A DNA stretch of 64,000 nucleotides from Rhodothermales bacterium. GTDB lineage: Bacteria > Bacteroidota > Rhodothermia > Rhodothermales > VXPQ01. Positions 63,382 to 64,000 of this stretch are shown here, piece after piece. The DNA lies in NCBI GenBank assembly GCA_022825385.1, contig JAJDWX010000042.1, positions 1 to 64,000 on the forward strand, read 5' to 3'. The stretch's first letter is position 1; each line of letters starts with the position of its first letter. A model generated the notes under the pieces. That model made no database searches, was not told the origin of the DNA, and was given only the letters and a program-made list of their open reading frames with translations. The position numbers and the translations under genes were made by a program.

Positions 63382-63935
63382 AATATATCAAGGTAGATAT
63401 CATCGGGCTTGCTCCCACTCCTTCGAGTGGAGGCGCCGCCTATGCGCTTATTCTGGGCGAATCGACCGGGGACCGCAAATTGCCGATCATCATCGGGCAT
63501 TACGAGGCGAATGCTATTGGGCTCGAACTGGACAAGATGCAGCCGCAGCGTCCTCTGCCGTACGACTTGCTGCGCGATTCGATGGAGGCGGTCAAGGCCG
63601 AGGTGACCGAAGTGGTTATCGACGAACTGCGGGAAGGCACGTTCTTCGCCAAAATCTGCTATACTCATAACGGGAAAGCCTCCCGTCTCGATTCCCGTCC
63701 GAGCGATGCGATAGCGCTTGCCGTTCGCGTTGGCGCGCCCATTTATGTGGCCCCCGACGTAATGCAAAACGCCAGCATGCGCAGGGAGCAACGGGAAGCG
63801 GCGCCTGTGGCCATGACCCAGCTGCAGCAAATGCAGCATCAGCTTGACGTAGCCGTTCAGGAGGAAAATTACGAAAAAGCCGCCGAACTCCGCGACGAAA
63901 TCAAGCGGTTTCAAAGCGAGCGGCAGCAGAATTAG
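63378..63935 (+). CDS. Bifunctional nuclease-family protein (DUF151) with UVR motif
   Basis: A 185-residue protein. Residues 1-125 are a BFN/DUF151 domain (LPIIIGHYEANAIGLELDKM, RPLPYDLL, SRPSDAIALAVRVGAPIYV), whose plant and Thermotoga relatives have RNase/DNase activity. Near 150-180, QLDVAVQEENYEKAAELRDEI is a UVR motif as in UvrB/UvrC and Clp proteins. It starts inside the end of hisC, so it is cotranscribed with the histidine genes. Confidence 0.85.
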   Translation: MKYIKVDIIGLAPTPSSGGAAYALILGESTGDRKLPIIIGHYEANAIGLELDKMQPQRPLPYDLLRDSMEAVKAEVTEVVIDELREGTFFAKICYTHNGKASRLDSRPSDAIALAVRVGAPIYVAPDVMQNASMRREQREAAPVAMTQLQQMQHQLDVAVQEENYEKAAELRDEIKRFQSERQQN

Positions 63936-64000
63936 CGCGACGGCGCATCGCGCTGCGTCGTTTCCATCTTTAGCCCATCGACATGCAGGCGTCCGCAGAG

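Overview
The window is GC-rich bacterial DNA, most probably from a member of the Bacteroidota/Rhodothermota group. The evidence is a C-terminal type IX secretion sorting tail with an NYPNPFN signature, an ECF sigma/FecR/STN-TonB receptor/DUF4249 cluster, an HmuY-type haem lipoprotein, a DUF3276 (PUR-alpha-like) protein and many lipoprotein or beta-barrel envelope proteins. No rRNA is present. There are two tRNA genes (Asn-GTT and Leu-CAG).

Region 1 (1-10.2 kb, minus strand) is most of a type 3 BREX phage-defence operon starting 32 bp downstream of tRNA-Asn: brxF, brxC (DUF6079 ATPase), an AlbA_2/Schlafen-type ATP-binding gene, the PglXI-type Zn-ribbon adenine methylase and a DUF262 (GmrSD/BrxU-like) gene. 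An IS5-family element has cut off the DUF262 gene at the left edge. The expected partners (BrxHII helicase, PglZ, BrxA) would lie outside the window or may be lost. Region 2 (10.5-20 kb) is housekeeping/envelope: a Leu/Ile/Val-type binding lipoprotein, a secreted double CbiX-like protein, two oxidoreductases, an HmuR/HmuY haem-uptake pair and a cupredoxin. The CbiX and HmuR genes share a near-palindromic operator. Region 3 (20-24 kb) is an electron-transfer operon: a NirB-like flavoprotein fused to a [2Fe-2S] domain and a diheme-b membrane domain, an 11-haem cytochrome c and a DUF3365 haem protein. Region 4 (24-27 kb) is a large Calx-beta repeat protein exported by T9SS and flanked by short direct repeats.

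Region 5 (27-45 kb) is an accessory/defence island: an AlbA_2 regulator; a translationally coupled pair of a DUF4143 ATPase and a 1423-residue NACHT-type NTPase ending in a PD-(D/E)xK nuclease; an AbiEi/AbiEii toxin-antitoxin pair; an AAA_21 ATPase with a DUF4276 TOPRIM-like partner; an OMP; a 256-bp MITE-like element; a Fic protein; 40-bp tandem repeats; and two further DUF4143 ATPases. Two DUF4143 genes of the same subfamily carry the same palindrome, TGAGTA-N4-TACTCA, in front of the gene. A third, orphan copy lies at 20 kb.

Region 6 (45-64 kb) is mostly core: PQQ dehydrogenase, amidohydrolase, SpoU methyltransferase, a PPi-type phosphofructokinase, an SDR, a HipBA module, the sigma/FecR/TonB cluster, RecX, DUF3276, HisD, HisC and a BFN/DUF151 nuclease.

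The best candidates for something undescribed are the DUF4143-NACHT-nuclease operon with its palindromic control site, the NirB/2Fe-2S/diheme-b fusion with its multihaem partner, and the secreted CbiX-like protein that appears co-regulated with haem uptake. All functional statements come from reading motifs and context; no database search was run.
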